This document shows, in pieces, positions 30,464-40,622 of a DNA stretch of 64,000 nt. Source of the stretch: Desulfamplus sp. (lineage in GTDB: Bacteria; Desulfobacterota; Desulfobacteria; Desulfobacterales; Desulfobacteraceae); the NCBI GenBank assembly GCA_015232555.1, contig JADFZJ010000001.1, positions 1 to 64,000 on the forward strand, in the 5' to 3' direction. The position numbers and the translations under genes were made by a program. Each line of letters opens with the position of its first letter. The first letter of the stretch is position 1. The notes under the pieces were generated by a model, which saw only the letters and a program-made list of their open reading frames with translations, was not told where the DNA came from and searched no databases.

Positions 30464-33184
30464 ATGCAACTTGATTTGAAATCTGAAAAATACAGAGGTC
30501 TTACAGAAGAAGAGGCAAAGGATAAAATAAGAGTTGAAGGATATAACGAACTTCCGTCATCAAAGCCTCGCAACCTTTTTGCAATAGGGTTTGCGGTGGT
30601 AAAAGAGCCGATGTTTCTTCTGCTTGTGGCAGCAGGGACATTATATCTGATTTTAGGTGATGTTCAGGAGGGGCTGCTGCTGCTATGCTTTGTCTTCGTG
30701 ATTATGGGGATTGAGTTCTATCAGGAGAAAAAGACGGAAAATGCTCTCAATGCACTAAAGGATATGGCAAGCCCGAGAGCATTGGTTATCCGTGAAGGGG
30801 TTGAAAGACGCATTGCAGGCAGGGAGGTTGTGACAGACGATATTTTTGTGTTGCAGGAAGGCGACAGAGTGCCTGCAGATGCAGTGGTTTTATATTCGGT
30901 CAATTTGATGGTTGATGAGTCTCTTCTGACAGGGGAATCTGTGCCTGTCCGCAAAACCGAATGGGATGAAACAAATGGCTCTATTAATGATTTAAAGCAA
31001 AATTACACAATAGTTAGCAGACAAGAAGAGAACAAAGAGCATATTCAGCCAGGAGGAGATGATCTCCCATTTGTCTATTCAGGCTCAATGGTTGTTCAGG
31101 GTAATGGAGTTTCACGGGTTGTAGCCGTTGGAATGAATACAGAAATAGGGCGAATTGGAAAAGCTCTGCAAGAAGTTAAAGAAGAGCCAACCCGCCTTAA
31201 AAAAGAGATGGGGGAGCTTGTAAGAAGGCTTGCAGTAATCGGGCTTTCCCTCTGTATGCTGCTGGTGATTGTTTACACTCTGACTCGTGGTGATTGGCTA
31301 AATGGCTTTCTTGCTGGAATAACCCTTGCGATGGCTATGCTGCCTGAAGAGTTTCCTGTTGTCTTGACTGTTTTTCTTGCTATTGGTGCATGGCGAATGT
31401 CAAAACAACATGTTCTTACACGTAAACCCGCTGCCATTGAAACTCTTGGTTCTGCAACTGTTCTTTGCACTGATAAAACAGGAACACTTACACAAAATAG
31501 GATGAGAGTATCAAAACTTTATAATGGCAAAAATTTCTACGATGTTGATAAATCGAATAGGTATTGTTCGTTTCCAGAGCCATTTCATCAAATTATAGAA
31601 TTTGGAGTTCTATCAAGCCAGATCAATCCGTTTGATCCAATGGAAAAGGCAATTAAAGAGATGGAGGAGGCTTATCTTCTCAATACAGAACATATCCATA
31701 CAGACTGGCAGATGGTAAAAGAGTATCCACTCTCCAAAACAATGCTTGCAATGTCAAGGGTGTTTACCAATTCAGAGAGTAATGACAATAGTACAATTGC
31801 TGCCAAAGGTGCACCAGAGGCGATCTTTGATCTTTGTCATTTAGAGGAAAAGACAAAGACAAAATATGCAGAAGCTACGGAACAAATGGCTGCATCAGGG
31901 TTACGGGTACTGGGGGTTGCAAATGCTGTGATAAAGGAATCTTCAGTAAACTCAAAAAAACTTACAGATGATAATCTTGGATCTCATAATTCCCACTACG
32001 TTTTACCAGGAGACCAGCACGATTTTGATTTCAAATTTATTGGTCTGATTGGACTTTCTGATCCAATCAGGGAAAAAGTTCCTCAAGCTGTCAAGGAGTG
32101 CTATGCGGCTGGCATCAGAGTCATTATGATTACTGGAGATTACCCTGTAACTGCTCAGAATATTGCAAATGAGATTGGGTTAAAAGATGATATTGGTAAT
32201 TACTTTACATCTAAAGCATCGGTTATTACTGGAGACGAGCTAAACTCAATGTCGGAAGATACTCTTTGCGAACAGATAAAAGATATAAATATCTTTGCAA
32301 GGGTAGTTCCAGAACAGAAACTTAAAATCGTGAATGCTCTGAAAAAAAATGGCGAAGTTGTTGCCATGACTGGAGACGGTGTAAACGATGCACCTGCACT
32401 TAAATCTGCTGATATTGGAATTGCAATGGGTGAGAAAGGGACCGATGTTGCAAGAGAATCTGCATCATTAGTTTTGATGGATGACAATTTTGCATCAATT
32501 GTGGGTGCAATAAGAATGGGAAGGCGGATATCTGACAATCTGCAAAAAGCTCTTGGATATATTTTTGCTATTCATGTTCCTATTGCAGGGCTGTCACTCA
32601 TGCCTATATTTTTCAGGGATCTTCCGCTGATTTTATGGCCTGTTCATATTGTATTTATGGAGCTTATCATCGATCCCGCATGTTCGATCATTTTTGAGGC
32701 TGAACAGGAGGAGAGTAATATTATGACTCGCCCACCTGCAAAAATTGACGAACCGTTCTTTGGAATGGACAAGATAATTATGAGCTGCACTCAAGGCTTG
32801 TCAGTTTTAGCTGTGGTGATTACGGTCTATGCTTTAGCACTTCATATCGGTTATACAGAAAGGGTGGTAAGAGCATTGACCTTTACCACTCTTATTGTCT
32901 CAAACATTGCGGTGATCCTTTCTAACCGTTCATGGACAAAGAATATCTTTCAGATTCTTGTTACCCCTAACAGAACTGTTAAATGGGTGGTGGGAGGAGC
33001 ACTATTTTTTCTGATATTAAGCCTTAATCTACCAATATTGTTAGAGTTATTCAGGTTTGAGAGGATTAATCTTGTTCAAGCTCTGTTGTGTTTTTTCGCA
33101 GGAAGTTTGACTATTGTATGGTTTGAAATTTACAAATGCTTTAAACTTAAAAACAGCACGGACAGCAGGAAAAATAGAGCATAG
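30464..33184 (+). CDS. P-type cation-transporting ATPase (Ca2+-type, P2)
   Basis: DKTGTLTQNRM, GDRVPADAV, LTGESVPV, MTGDGVNDAPALKSADIGIAMG. Confidence 0.95.
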   Translation: MQLDLKSEKYRGLTEEEAKDKIRVEGYNELPSSKPRNLFAIGFAVVKEPMFLLLVAAGTLYLILGDVQEGLLLLCFVFVIMGIEFYQEKKTENALNALKDMASPRALVIREGVERRIAGREVVTDDIFVLQEGDRVPADAVVLYSVNLMVDESLLTGESVPVRKTEWDETNGSINDLKQNYTIVSRQEENKEHIQPGGDDLPFVYSGSMVVQGNGVSRVVAVGMNTEIGRIGKALQEVKEEPTRLKKEMGELVRRLAVIGLSLCMLLVIVYTLTRGDWLNGFLAGITLAMAMLPEEFPVVLTVFLAIGAWRMSKQHVLTRKPAAIETLGSATVLCTDKTGTLTQNRMRVSKLYNGKNFYDVDKSNRYCSFPEPFHQIIEFGVLSSQINPFDPMEKAIKEMEEAYLLNTEHIHTDWQMVKEYPLSKTMLAMSRVFTNSESNDNSTIAAKGAPEAIFDLCHLEEKTKTKYAEATEQMAASGLRVLGVANAVIKESSVNSKKLTDDNLGSHNSHYVLPGDQHDFDFKFIGLIGLSDPIREKVPQAVKECYAAGIRVIMITGDYPVTAQNIANEIGLKDDIGNYFTSKASVITGDELNSMSEDTLCEQIKDINIFARVVPEQKLKIVNALKKNGEVVAMTGDGVNDAPALKSADIGIAMGEKGTDVARESASLVLMDDNFASIVGAIRMGRRISDNLQKALGYIFAIHVPIAGLSLMPIFFRDLPLILWPVHIVFMELIIDPACSIIFEAEQEESNIMTRPPAKIDEPFFGMDKIIMSCTQGLSVLAVVITVYALALHIGYTERVVRALTFTTLIVSNIAVILSNRSWTKNIFQILVTPNRTVKWVVGGALFFLILSLNLPILLELFRFERINLVQALLCFFAGSLTIVWFEIYKCFKLKNSTDSRKNRA

Positions 33185-33266
33185 GACTAAAATATAAACG
33201 TAAACTTGCTACGCTAAGGTAGATTAGCCTTAAATCAAGGCGAGTTATTTTTAAAGGAATTCTACT

Positions 33267-33782
33267 ATGAAATTCAGAATTGGCTCGGGTTATGATGTTC
33301 ACAGGTTAGTCAGTGAAAGAAGTCTTATAATTGGCGGTATTCTAATCCCCTTTGACAAAGGGCTACAGGGACATTCCGATGCTGATGTGCTTCTGCATGC
33401 TATATGCGATGCCCTGCTCGGTGCAGCAGGACTTGGAGATATTGGCAGACATTTCCCTGATTATGATCCAGCCTACAAAAATATCTCAAGCATGATTCTT
33501 TTAAAACAGTGTGCAAATATGGTAGAGGAGAGAGGTTACAGTATTGTCAATATTGACTGCACCATCATTGCACAGGCTCCTAAACTTGAACAATATAAAA
33601 AAGAGATGGAACATAAAATTGCGGCTGCCATTGAAATATCATCAGAATCTGTTAATGTAAAGGCAACCACAACCGAAGGGCTTGGTTTTGAGGGAAAAGG
33701 AGATGGTATTGCTGCCCATGCAGTTGTTTTAATTACACAAATTTCAAGTTTTAAGCAAAATTCTGGTATATCAGTAAAATAA
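33267..33782 (+). CDS. ispF: 2-C-methyl-D-erythritol 2,4-cyclodiphosphate synthase
   Basis: RIGSGYDVHRL, GHSDADVLLHAICDALLGAAGLGDIGRHFPD, KATTTEGLGFEGKGDGIAAHAV. Confidence 0.96.
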   Translation: MKFRIGSGYDVHRLVSERSLIIGGILIPFDKGLQGHSDADVLLHAICDALLGAAGLGDIGRHFPDYDPAYKNISSMILLKQCANMVEERGYSIVNIDCTIIAQAPKLEQYKKEMEHKIAAAIEISSESVNVKATTTEGLGFEGKGDGIAAHAVVLITQISSFKQNSGISVK

Positions 33783-33864
33783 CTTATGTAATGCCAATCT
33801 GGACAATCCTTAAAAATCAAGCAAAATAAAATTTTCAACATAAATCTTTAGGATAAAAAACTAT

Positions 33865-35373
33865 ATGAGCTTAAAAATCTACAACACATTGACTGGGAAA
33901 AAAGAGCTGTTTGTACCATTAAAACCTGAAAAAGTTGGGATGTATGTCTGCGGTCCCACTGTTTATGATACAAGCCATATTGGACACGCCCGTTCTGTAG
34001 TAATATTTGACGTAATTTTCAGATGGCTTAAAGAGTCAGGGTATGATGTCTGCTACGTGAGAAACTTCACTGATGTAGATGACAAGATCATCAAAAGAGC
34101 AAATGAGACGGGCAAAGATCCGATTGAAATTTCAGAGAAATATATCAAGGAGTTCCACAACGAGATGGATGCTCTTAATGTCCTTCGACCTACCATTGAA
34201 CCCAAAGCCACTGAACACATTGGGGATATTATCAACTTTATACAGATGCTCATTGAAAAGGGTAAAGCCTACTATGTGGAAGGAAGTGATGTCTTTTTCT
34301 CTATCGAATCATTTGAAGGGTATGGAAAGCTATCTGGCAGAAACCCTGATGACATGATTGCAGGGGCAAGAATTGCTGTAGATGAAAATAAGAGAAATCC
34401 AATGGATTTTACGCTCTGGAAACCTGCAAAACCAAGAGAACCATCGTGGGAAAGCCCTTGGGGAGCAGGAAGACCTGGTTGGCATATTGAATGTTCAGCC
34501 ATGAGTAACCGCTACTTAGGTCAAAGTTTTGATATTCACGGCGGAGGCAAGGATTTGATCTTCCCTCACCATGAAAACGAGATAGCTCAATCTGAGGCAC
34601 TATTTGGAAAACAGTTTGTCAAATATTGGATTCATAACGGTTTTGTCGATATTAATAACGAGAAAATGTCCAAATCACTTGGTAACTTTACCATGATAAA
34701 AGATGTTCTTGTAAAATATCACCCTGAAGTTATCCGGCTTTTTCTGCTGTCAAAACATTACAGAAGCCCGATTGACTATAACGAAAATTCAATGGATGAG
34801 ATTATATCTGGTTTGGATAAAATCTATGCGTTTTTGGAGCGGGCAGCCAAGGTGGGAGTATCACTATCTGATAACAACCCGTCAGATAGTGATTTAAAGG
34901 ATAAAAAGGCTAACACAAACAATTTATCAGGAGAGTCATGGGCAGCTTTTAAAGAGGATATGGATGATGATTTCAACTCTGCAAGAGGGATTGCAACCAT
35001 ATTTGATACTGTAAAAAGAGGAAACAGGATTCTTGATAGTATCGGAGAGTCTGCTGGAAAAAACAGCAAAGACTCTATCTCATCTGAAAATATGCAGGAG
35101 CTATCAATAATTTGTTCTGACCTTCAGAAGATGGGCAGCATACTCGGCATTATTGCCCAATCTCCTGAATCTTATTTCAAAGCAAAAAAAGAGGCGGGTC
35201 TTGCCGATAGTTCAATTGATCCCAAAATGGTTGATCAGTTGGTTCTGGAGCGGACAGAGGCAAGAAAATCGAAAAATTTTGCAAGAGCAGATGAGATAAG
35301 GGCACAGCTTGATGCCATGAATATAATTTTAGAAGATGGGGCTTCTGGCACTACATGGAAGTTCGGTCAGTAA
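33865..35373 (+). CDS. cysS: Cysteinyl-tRNA synthetase
   Basis: MYVCGPTVYDTSHIGHARSVVIFDVIFRWL, GRPGWHIECSAMS, KMSKSLGNF. Confidence 0.97.
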   Translation: MSLKIYNTLTGKKELFVPLKPEKVGMYVCGPTVYDTSHIGHARSVVIFDVIFRWLKESGYDVCYVRNFTDVDDKIIKRANETGKDPIEISEKYIKEFHNEMDALNVLRPTIEPKATEHIGDIINFIQMLIEKGKAYYVEGSDVFFSIESFEGYGKLSGRNPDDMIAGARIAVDENKRNPMDFTLWKPAKPREPSWESPWGAGRPGWHIECSAMSNRYLGQSFDIHGGGKDLIFPHHENEIAQSEALFGKQFVKYWIHNGFVDINNEKMSKSLGNFTMIKDVLVKYHPEVIRLFLLSKHYRSPIDYNENSMDEIISGLDKIYAFLERAAKVGVSLSDNNPSDSDLKDKKANTNNLSGESWAAFKEDMDDDFNSARGIATIFDTVKRGNRILDSIGESAGKNSKDSISSENMQELSIICSDLQKMGSILGIIAQSPESYFKAKKEAGLADSSIDPKMVDQLVLERTEARKSKNFARADEIRAQLDAMNIILEDGASGTTWKFGQ

Positions 35374-35412
35374 CTTCAAACTATTACAAATTGATATAAA
35401 ACAAATAGTTAC

Positions 35413-36330
35413 GTGAAAAATAAAATTGTTATTATATGTGGTCCCACAGGGATCGGGAAGACAGGTTTTGCCATTGAAATTGCAAGAAGGTTCAATGGTG
35501 AGATTATTGGTGCAGATTCCATGCAAATCTATAAATATATGGATATTGGTACTGCCAAACCTGACAAGTCAGAACGTGAGCTTGCCCCGCACCATCTGAT
35601 TGATTTTCTTGAACCTGACAAAGAGTTTGATGTTGGTAAATATATGGAAACAGCAGATGCAGCAATCAATGACATCTCTTCTCGGTCAAAACTTCCAATA
35701 GTTGTAGGTGGGACAGGATTTTATATCAAGGCACTCGTTCACGGACTGTTTAGGGATAGAACAGTTGATGCAGATGTTATTAAAAGGCTTGAGCAGGAAA
35801 AAGATGAAAAGGGAAGTCATATCTTGCATGAAAGGCTTGCTCTGCTTGATCCAGAAGCTGCTCAAAGGATTCATCCGAATGATAGTTTTAGAATTGTCCG
35901 TGCGCTTGAAGTGGTGGAAGTTACAGGCAATCCCATATCAGCCTTTCAAAAGCAGCACGGTTTTTCCTCACAACGATACATCCCGCTTAAAATAGCTCTT
36001 TACATGGATAGAGAAGAGTTATATCAACGTATCGAACAACGGGTTGATATTATGATTGAGCAGGGATTTGTTGATGAGGTAAAATCGCTTATTAACAAAG
36101 GTTATGGTTGTGATCTTAAATCAATGCAGTCTATTGGTTATCGTCATATCTGTGATTTTTTATGTAACAGCATATCATGGGATGAGACTATACGCACCCT
36201 TAAACGTGATACAAGACGATATGCCAAACGACAGCTTACTTGGTTCAGACAGGATACGGATATGATTTGGCTTGCTCTTGACAAGACATATCAGGCAGAA
36301 GAGTTGATAAAAAGATTTATTGAATTGTAA
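35413..36330 (+). CDS. miaA: tRNA dimethylallyltransferase
   Basis: IICGPTGIGKTGFAIEIAR, GADSMQIYKYMDIGTAKP, DTRRYAKRQLTWFR. GTG start. Confidence 0.96.
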   Translation: MKNKIVIICGPTGIGKTGFAIEIARRFNGEIIGADSMQIYKYMDIGTAKPDKSERELAPHHLIDFLEPDKEFDVGKYMETADAAINDISSRSKLPIVVGGTGFYIKALVHGLFRDRTVDADVIKRLEQEKDEKGSHILHERLALLDPEAAQRIHPNDSFRIVRALEVVEVTGNPISAFQKQHGFSSQRYIPLKIALYMDREELYQRIEQRVDIMIEQGFVDEVKSLINKGYGCDLKSMQSIGYRHICDFLCNSISWDETIRTLKRDTRRYAKRQLTWFRQDTDMIWLALDKTYQAEELIKRFIEL

Positions 36331-36392
36331 TATCTTTTTTATCAAGCCTCTCTTTTTTATTTTCACCACATTATAATAAATGGATATATTTT

Positions 36393-38045
36393 ATGATACT
36401 GAAAAACAGACAGCCCCTTTTAATGACAATCATATATGTTGCTGTATCGTTTTTGTTTACTTCATGCAGCCCTTTACTTCCCATGTCTGACTCTATTAAA
36501 AAAGATAAGCACTCTAAAATTGTTAGCCCAATGATTCCGAAGCAATTTGAGCAGTCTCCTTATTCTGATATTGAGCAGAAAGGAGATGCTGAAATAAAAG
36601 CAGGAAATTATCGCTCCGCTTTGAATATCTATAACAACCTTCTTTCAAAATATTCTGGGGCAGATAAAAAGAGGCTACTTAATAAAACTGAGGCACTTCT
36701 ATCTATAATGAAGATAAGTGATCTTGAGATTATACTGCAATCAAGTAAGAATATGATACCTGAATCTATGCTTTTATACAGCATTGGAATGAAGTATGTT
36801 AAAAAAAAGGATAACAAAAAGGCAAAAGAGATTTTGACTAAATTTATCTCCAAATATCCTGAAGATCCTAATACTGGAGAGGCTAAAAAGAACCTTAGAG
36901 AGATTGAAAAGAGCTTTTTTGTAAAAAATGCTATCGGTTGTATGCTTCCTCTTTCAGGAAAGTATCAGGTGTTCGGCAAGCAGGCTTTAAGAGGAATACA
37001 GATGGCTCTTAATGATGCTAAGGCTTTATACAGCGGCAAAAATATTATTTTTGATATAAAAGACACGGAATCTGATGATAATAAGGCTATATATTGTGTT
37101 CAAGAGCTTGCAAACAGTCAAATAGCTGCTATTGCAGGTCCTATGGTTACATCAGAAGCAGCAGCAAAAGAGGCACAACAAAATGAGATTCCCATGGTCT
37201 GCATGACACAAAAGAGTGAAGTTACAGCTACTGGAGATTATATTTTTGCAAATTTTATCACCCCCGAAATGCAGGTAAAAGGACTTGTTTCACATGCAAG
37301 AGAGGTTCTTGGCGTGGAAAAATTTGCTGTGCTCTCTCCAAACGACAAATATGGTCAGACATTTACAAGCCTATTCAAACAGGCAGTAAACGAAGCAGGA
37401 GGGGAGATTGTGTCTGCTGAAGTTTATCGTGAACAAGAGACAAATTTTGCAGACATAACAAAAAGATTAGCATCTACTCTTCAATCTCAACAGGCAGTTA
37501 CTCTCCAGCCTCAACTACCAGACGACATGCAGCTAAACACTGATTCTTCAATAGATGAAGCTCAATCTATATCTAAAGTTGCTATTTTTATACCCGATTC
37601 ACCGCTAAGGGTTGCTAAGATTCTTCCTAAGCTCACCTCTAACAATATACAAAATGTCTATCTTCTTGGAACCAATATCTGGCATAATAAAGCCCTTTTA
37701 AAAGTATCATCTGAACATATAAAAAACTCTGTTATTACAGATGGCTTTTTTGCCCAAAGCAAAAAGCCTGAGGCAGCCCGTTTTACAGAAGCATTCAAAG
37801 CTGTGTATGGTGAAGAGCCTGAATTTATTGAAGCCATTGCCTATGACACAGCATCAATGCTTATTAAAACAGCGATGGACAAGTCTATTAATTCCAGAGT
37901 ATCAGTTAAAAATGCCCTTGCAGGTAATATAATTTATAATGGTGTAACTGGTGAAACCATGTTTGACGAGAATCGCAATGTGCATAAAGAGCTTTTTTTC
38001 CTTACAATAGAAAACAACTCGTTTGTGGAAATTGACAGGCACTAA
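36393..38045 (+). CDS. Penicillin-binding-protein activator / ABC substrate-binding-like lipoprotein
   Basis: Lipobox FTSC; TPR-like N-terminus; GCMLPLSGKYQVFGKQALRGIQMAL...AIAGPMVTSEA periplasmic-binding fold. Confidence 0.8.
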   Translation: MILKNRQPLLMTIIYVAVSFLFTSCSPLLPMSDSIKKDKHSKIVSPMIPKQFEQSPYSDIEQKGDAEIKAGNYRSALNIYNNLLSKYSGADKKRLLNKTEALLSIMKISDLEIILQSSKNMIPESMLLYSIGMKYVKKKDNKKAKEILTKFISKYPEDPNTGEAKKNLREIEKSFFVKNAIGCMLPLSGKYQVFGKQALRGIQMALNDAKALYSGKNIIFDIKDTESDDNKAIYCVQELANSQIAAIAGPMVTSEAAAKEAQQNEIPMVCMTQKSEVTATGDYIFANFITPEMQVKGLVSHAREVLGVEKFAVLSPNDKYGQTFTSLFKQAVNEAGGEIVSAEVYREQETNFADITKRLASTLQSQQAVTLQPQLPDDMQLNTDSSIDEAQSISKVAIFIPDSPLRVAKILPKLTSNNIQNVYLLGTNIWHNKALLKVSSEHIKNSVITDGFFAQSKKPEAARFTEAFKAVYGEEPEFIEAIAYDTASMLIKTAMDKSINSRVSVKNALAGNIIYNGVTGETMFDENRNVHKELFFLTIENNSFVEIDRH

Positions 38046-38052
38046 CTGCTCA

Positions 38053-39375
38053 TTAACTTGTAAGCGACCCCTGACCTGTGGATTCAAGCACAGACTGCCA
38101 AAGTTTGCCGTGAGGATCCACATTTTTACGCTTGCCAGCAGATGCTTCCATTGGAATATGTACATAAGTATTGTTCCAGTGGCTTATCAGAAGTTTTGTC
38201 TTACCTGCCATTCCAGCATGAACCGCATCGCGCCCTAAAAATCCGCAGAAAACACTGTCATTGGCATTTGCAGGAAGGCTTCGGATCATATAGCTTGGAT
38301 CAATATATTTAAGGGTTATTTCAATATTTTTTTGGGCGAACCAGTTGTTGATCTCGTTTTTAAGAAATACGCCAATATCTTTTAGTTTAATATTACCAGA
38401 TGGATCATACTCTGTCTTCTGGTCTGTAAAAAATTTTTGTCCCGCACCTTCTGCTACAACAATAACAGCATGTTTACGTTTCATAATCCTTTTTTCAAGA
38501 GAGACCAAAAATCCTGACTCTCCATATAAATCAATGTCAATCTCAGGTATCAGAACAAAATTGGCATCCTGCTGTGCAAGAGATGCTGTTGCTGCAAGAA
38601 ATCCTGCGTGACGACCCATAAGTTTAATAAGACCTATTCCATAAGGATACCCTTTTGCCTCATTATGTGCCCCTTTAATGGCACTTGTAGCAATATCTAC
38701 TGCTGTATCAAACCCGAATGTTTTGGATACAAGATATATATCGTTGTCGATGGTCTTGGGGATTACCACCACACTTATTTTAAGAGTTCTATTGTTTATC
38801 ACATCTGCTATTTTGTTTGCAGCAACAAGTGTTCCATCTCCCCCTACCATGAATAGAATGCCAATATTCATACGCTCCAAACAGTCAACAACAGCATCTA
38901 TATCCTGTGTCCCCCGAGATGAGCCAAGTATGGTTCCGCCCATATCTAAAATATTGCCTACAGCACCGGGAGTAAGCTCAATTACATCATGTCCATATTC
39001 GGGAATAAATCCTTGAAGTCCATATTTGATACCATAAATATTTCTTACACCATAGCAGTGGTAAAGCTCTAAAACAACAGAGCGGATGATATCGTTAAGT
39101 CCAGGGCACAAGCCTCCACAAGTTACAATGGCACATTTGAGCTTATTAGGATCAAAGTAGATTTTCTCTCTTGGGCCTGCCATTTCAAAACTTGGAATCT
39201 CAATATTATTTTCAATGTGATTTAAGACTATTTCTTGATCCACAATACCAATGATCCTGTCACTTTCTTTAGTAAAGCGGGTTGTATATCCTCCTTTTAC
39301 CCTTCCTTTTAAAGGTGAAGGAATTTTTGCCTCTCCAAGTGTCTGTATCCGGGTGTTAAGATTCTTCATATCCAT
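38053..39375 (-). CDS. 6-phosphofructokinase (ATP-type signature)
   Basis: AIVTCGGLCPGLNDIIRS, MVGGDGTLVAANKIAD, VVVIPKTIDNDI, GLIKLMGRHAGFLAA. Confidence 0.9.
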   Translation of the reverse strand: MDMKNLNTRIQTLGEAKIPSPLKGRVKGGYTTRFTKESDRIIGIVDQEIVLNHIENNIEIPSFEMAGPREKIYFDPNKLKCAIVTCGGLCPGLNDIIRSVVLELYHCYGVRNIYGIKYGLQGFIPEYGHDVIELTPGAVGNILDMGGTILGSSRGTQDIDAVVDCLERMNIGILFMVGGDGTLVAANKIADVINNRTLKISVVVIPKTIDNDIYLVSKTFGFDTAVDIATSAIKGAHNEAKGYPYGIGLIKLMGRHAGFLAATASLAQQDANFVLIPEIDIDLYGESGFLVSLEKRIMKRKHAVIVVAEGAGQKFFTDQKTEYDPSGNIKLKDIGVFLKNEINNWFAQKNIEITLKYIDPSYMIRSLPANANDSVFCGFLGRDAVHAGMAGKTKLLISHWNNTYVHIPMEASAGKRKNVDPHGKLWQSVLESTGQGSLTS

Positions 39376-39402
39376 TTGCTTAATCCTCTATTTTTTAAAA
39401 AA

Positions 39403-40455
39403 CTATCCTGTAAATTTGAACGCACCTTTGCCAAGTATGTCGTGAAGATGCAGGATGCCGACAAGACGATTTTGTGAATTTATAACTGGAAGTATGGTTA
39501 TCTGATGTTGCTCCATGATGTTCAGAGCGTCATAAAGTGGAAGTTCTGGCGAAATAACATGGGGTTTTTTTGTCATCACCTGCTCAACGTTCATATTGTT
39601 AAAATCAACTGAGATAGCACCATAACTATTTATTATATCATCTGTTATAGAGCTTGCATTAGAATTTTTTTCCGCAATGCAGTGTCTGATATCGCCGTCA
39701 GTGATGATACCTGCAAGAGTGTTGTCTCTTTGAAGTATAAAGACCGCACCAATTTTAAATCTATCCATTTGGGCTATCGCCTCTGACATAGATGCACCAG
39801 ATATGACAGACGGGATACTGCTGTCAGAAAGGTTAGAGAACATAATCTCCCCTACCATGCAAGAGAGCCTCTGTCCAAGTGCCCCACCTGGATGGGATTT
39901 TTTGAAATCACTGAGTTTAAAATGCTTTTTGTTTATAAGAACTACAGCAAGAGCATCGCCCATGGCAAGCTGGGCAGTTGTGCTGCATGTAGGGGCAAGT
40001 CCTAACGGGCACGCCTCTTTTTCCACACCAGTATCTATAACAATATCGCATTTTCTCGCCATTGTAGAATCAGGATTTCCTGTAAATGCAATCATTGGGC
40101 AGCCAAGAGAGCGGATGGAGGGGAGCAAAAGATTCAACTCTCCAGTCTCTCCGCTGTTTGATATGGCAATAAACACATCGTCTTTTGAGACCATGCCAAG
40201 GTCTCCGTGCATAGCCTCCACAGGATGCAGAAACATCGCATTTGTGCCTGTGCTGCAAAGTGTTGCAACAATTTTTCTGCCAATAAGACCTGATTTGCCA
40301 ATACCTGAAATAACCACTCTGCCTGTAGAGTTGCAGATAACCTCAACCATTCTTTCAAAATCATATCCAATCTTTTCTGTTAGATGGAGAACGCTCTCCG
40401 CCTCCTGTTTTAATACACTTATTGCTTCATCAATAATCATATTCAGCTCAACCAA
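39403..40455 (-). CDS. kdsD: Arabinose-5-phosphate isomerase, SIS + 2 CBS (KdsD/KpsF)
   Basis: VVISGIGKSGLIGRKIVATLCSTGTNAMFLHPVEAMHGDLGMV, SHPGGALGQRL, CBS repeats. Confidence 0.93.
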   Translation of the reverse strand: MVELNMIIDEAISVLKQEAESVLHLTEKIGYDFERMVEVICNSTGRVVISGIGKSGLIGRKIVATLCSTGTNAMFLHPVEAMHGDLGMVSKDDVFIAISNSGETGELNLLLPSIRSLGCPMIAFTGNPDSTMARKCDIVIDTGVEKEACPLGLAPTCSTTAQLAMGDALAVVLINKKHFKLSDFKKSHPGGALGQRLSCMVGEIMFSNLSDSSIPSVISGASMSEAIAQMDRFKIGAVFILQRDNTLAGIITDGDIRHCIAEKNSNASSITDDIINSYGAISVDFNNMNVEQVMTKKPHVISPELPLYDALNIMEQHQITILPVINSQNRLVGILHLHDILGKGAFKFTG

Positions 40456-40622
40456 CTCTATATAATTTTTATTAATTAATTTTTCATAAATTTCAATGCA
40501 ACAATAATTGCAGCGAAATTTTTAGATAGTTTTAATGCTGTTTTTCTAATAAAATATAGCATTTTGAATATTGTATTGATATAAAAAAATAAAACTCCAT
40601 AAAACACTGAGAGACATATAAT

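Noticed and set aside
39803-40465. 220-aa plus-strand ORF opposite kdsD
   Set aside because: Fully antisense to a confidently identified SIS/CBS protein; Ser/Pro-rich shadow ORF.
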